A DNA stretch of 17,990 nucleotides from Gemmatimonadota bacterium (lineage in GTDB: Bacteria; Gemmatimonadota; Gemmatimonadetes; Gemmatimonadales; Gemmatimonadaceae), in NCBI GenBank assembly GCA_031127185.1, contig JARIET010000024.1, forward strand, positions 1-17,990. Reading direction: 5' to 3'. The position numbers were made by a program, and so were the translations under genes. A model generated the notes under the pieces. It ran no database searches. It saw only the letters and a list, made by a program, of their open reading frames with translations, and was not told the origin of the DNA. Below, in pieces: positions 17,941 through 17,990 of the stretch (its first letter is position 1; each line of letters starts with the position of its first letter).

Positions 17941-17990
17941 TGGCGCCGACGGGCCGCGATCAGGGCGGCCCGCCCGAGATCTTCTGGAGT
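17937..17990 (-). CDS. C-terminal end of an upstream gene (partial)
   Basis: Reading from the window edge, the minus strand gives 17 codons (TPEDLGRAALIAARRRQ) and then a TGA that overlaps the dacB ATG in an ATGA arrangement. Two other junctions in this gene cluster have the same 4-base overlap, which supports a real coding end. The fragment is too short to name a family, and 17 codons could be open by chance. Confidence 0.42.
   Translation of the reverse strand, partial: TPEDLGRAALIAARRRQ

Overview
The window reads as chromosomal DNA of a high-GC, Gram-negative, soil-type bacterium. The best guess is Gemmatimonadota. The grounds are a receptor-like Ser/Thr kinase with TolB-like and TPR regions, an S9 peptidase with Gly/Arg-rich insertions, carboxypeptidase-regulatory-domain/TonB-plug proteins, and frequent GTG starts (7 of the 12 starts that can be placed). 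This is inferred from gene style; no rRNA or other phylogenetic marker is present. I see no rRNA, tRNA, CRISPR array, insertion sequence, integrase or phage gene. Nearly all of the sequence is coding, and no gene-free stretch exceeds about 200 bases.

Layout. From 1 to 3360 (minus strand) lie the 5' part of a secreted lipoprotein gene and, upstream of it, a transmembrane Ser/Thr protein kinase. A 116-base divergent spacer (3361-3476) separates these from the only plus-strand unit: etfB, etfA and a membrane Fe-S oxidoreductase of the EtfD type (3477-7321). Together these three form a route from acyl-CoA dehydrogenases through ETF to the menaquinone pool. A near-symmetrical hairpin terminator (7343-7390) closes this unit and faces the convergent genes.

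From 7405 to the right edge everything is on the minus strand. In transcription order these are: the last codons of an unknown gene, dacB-type D-Ala-D-Ala carboxypeptidase, moeA, a family-16-type methyltransferase, a membrane-anchored zinc-ribbon protein, argJ, a secreted carboxypeptidase-regulatory/TonB-plug protein, and a secreted S9 prolyl-oligopeptidase-type peptidase. The first five are tightly packed, with three 4-base stop/start overlaps and one 16-base gap, so they look co-transcribed. argJ and the last two have longer spacers and may have their own promoters; one candidate is given upstream of the plug protein.

Most of the genes are recognisable housekeeping or envelope functions, and I did not find a clear new multi-gene system. 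The observations most worth a second look are: a possible leaderless nine-codon leader ORF whose stop overlaps the etfB start; a DXXY-motif methyltransferase in the same window as an ETF beta subunit that retains a METTL20-type recognition loop; a degenerate heptamer repeat array lying in frame inside the Fe-S oxidoreductase; long Gly/Asn/Arg-rich insertions in the S9 peptidase, one of them in the catalytic domain; and a plug-like protein with no beta barrel.
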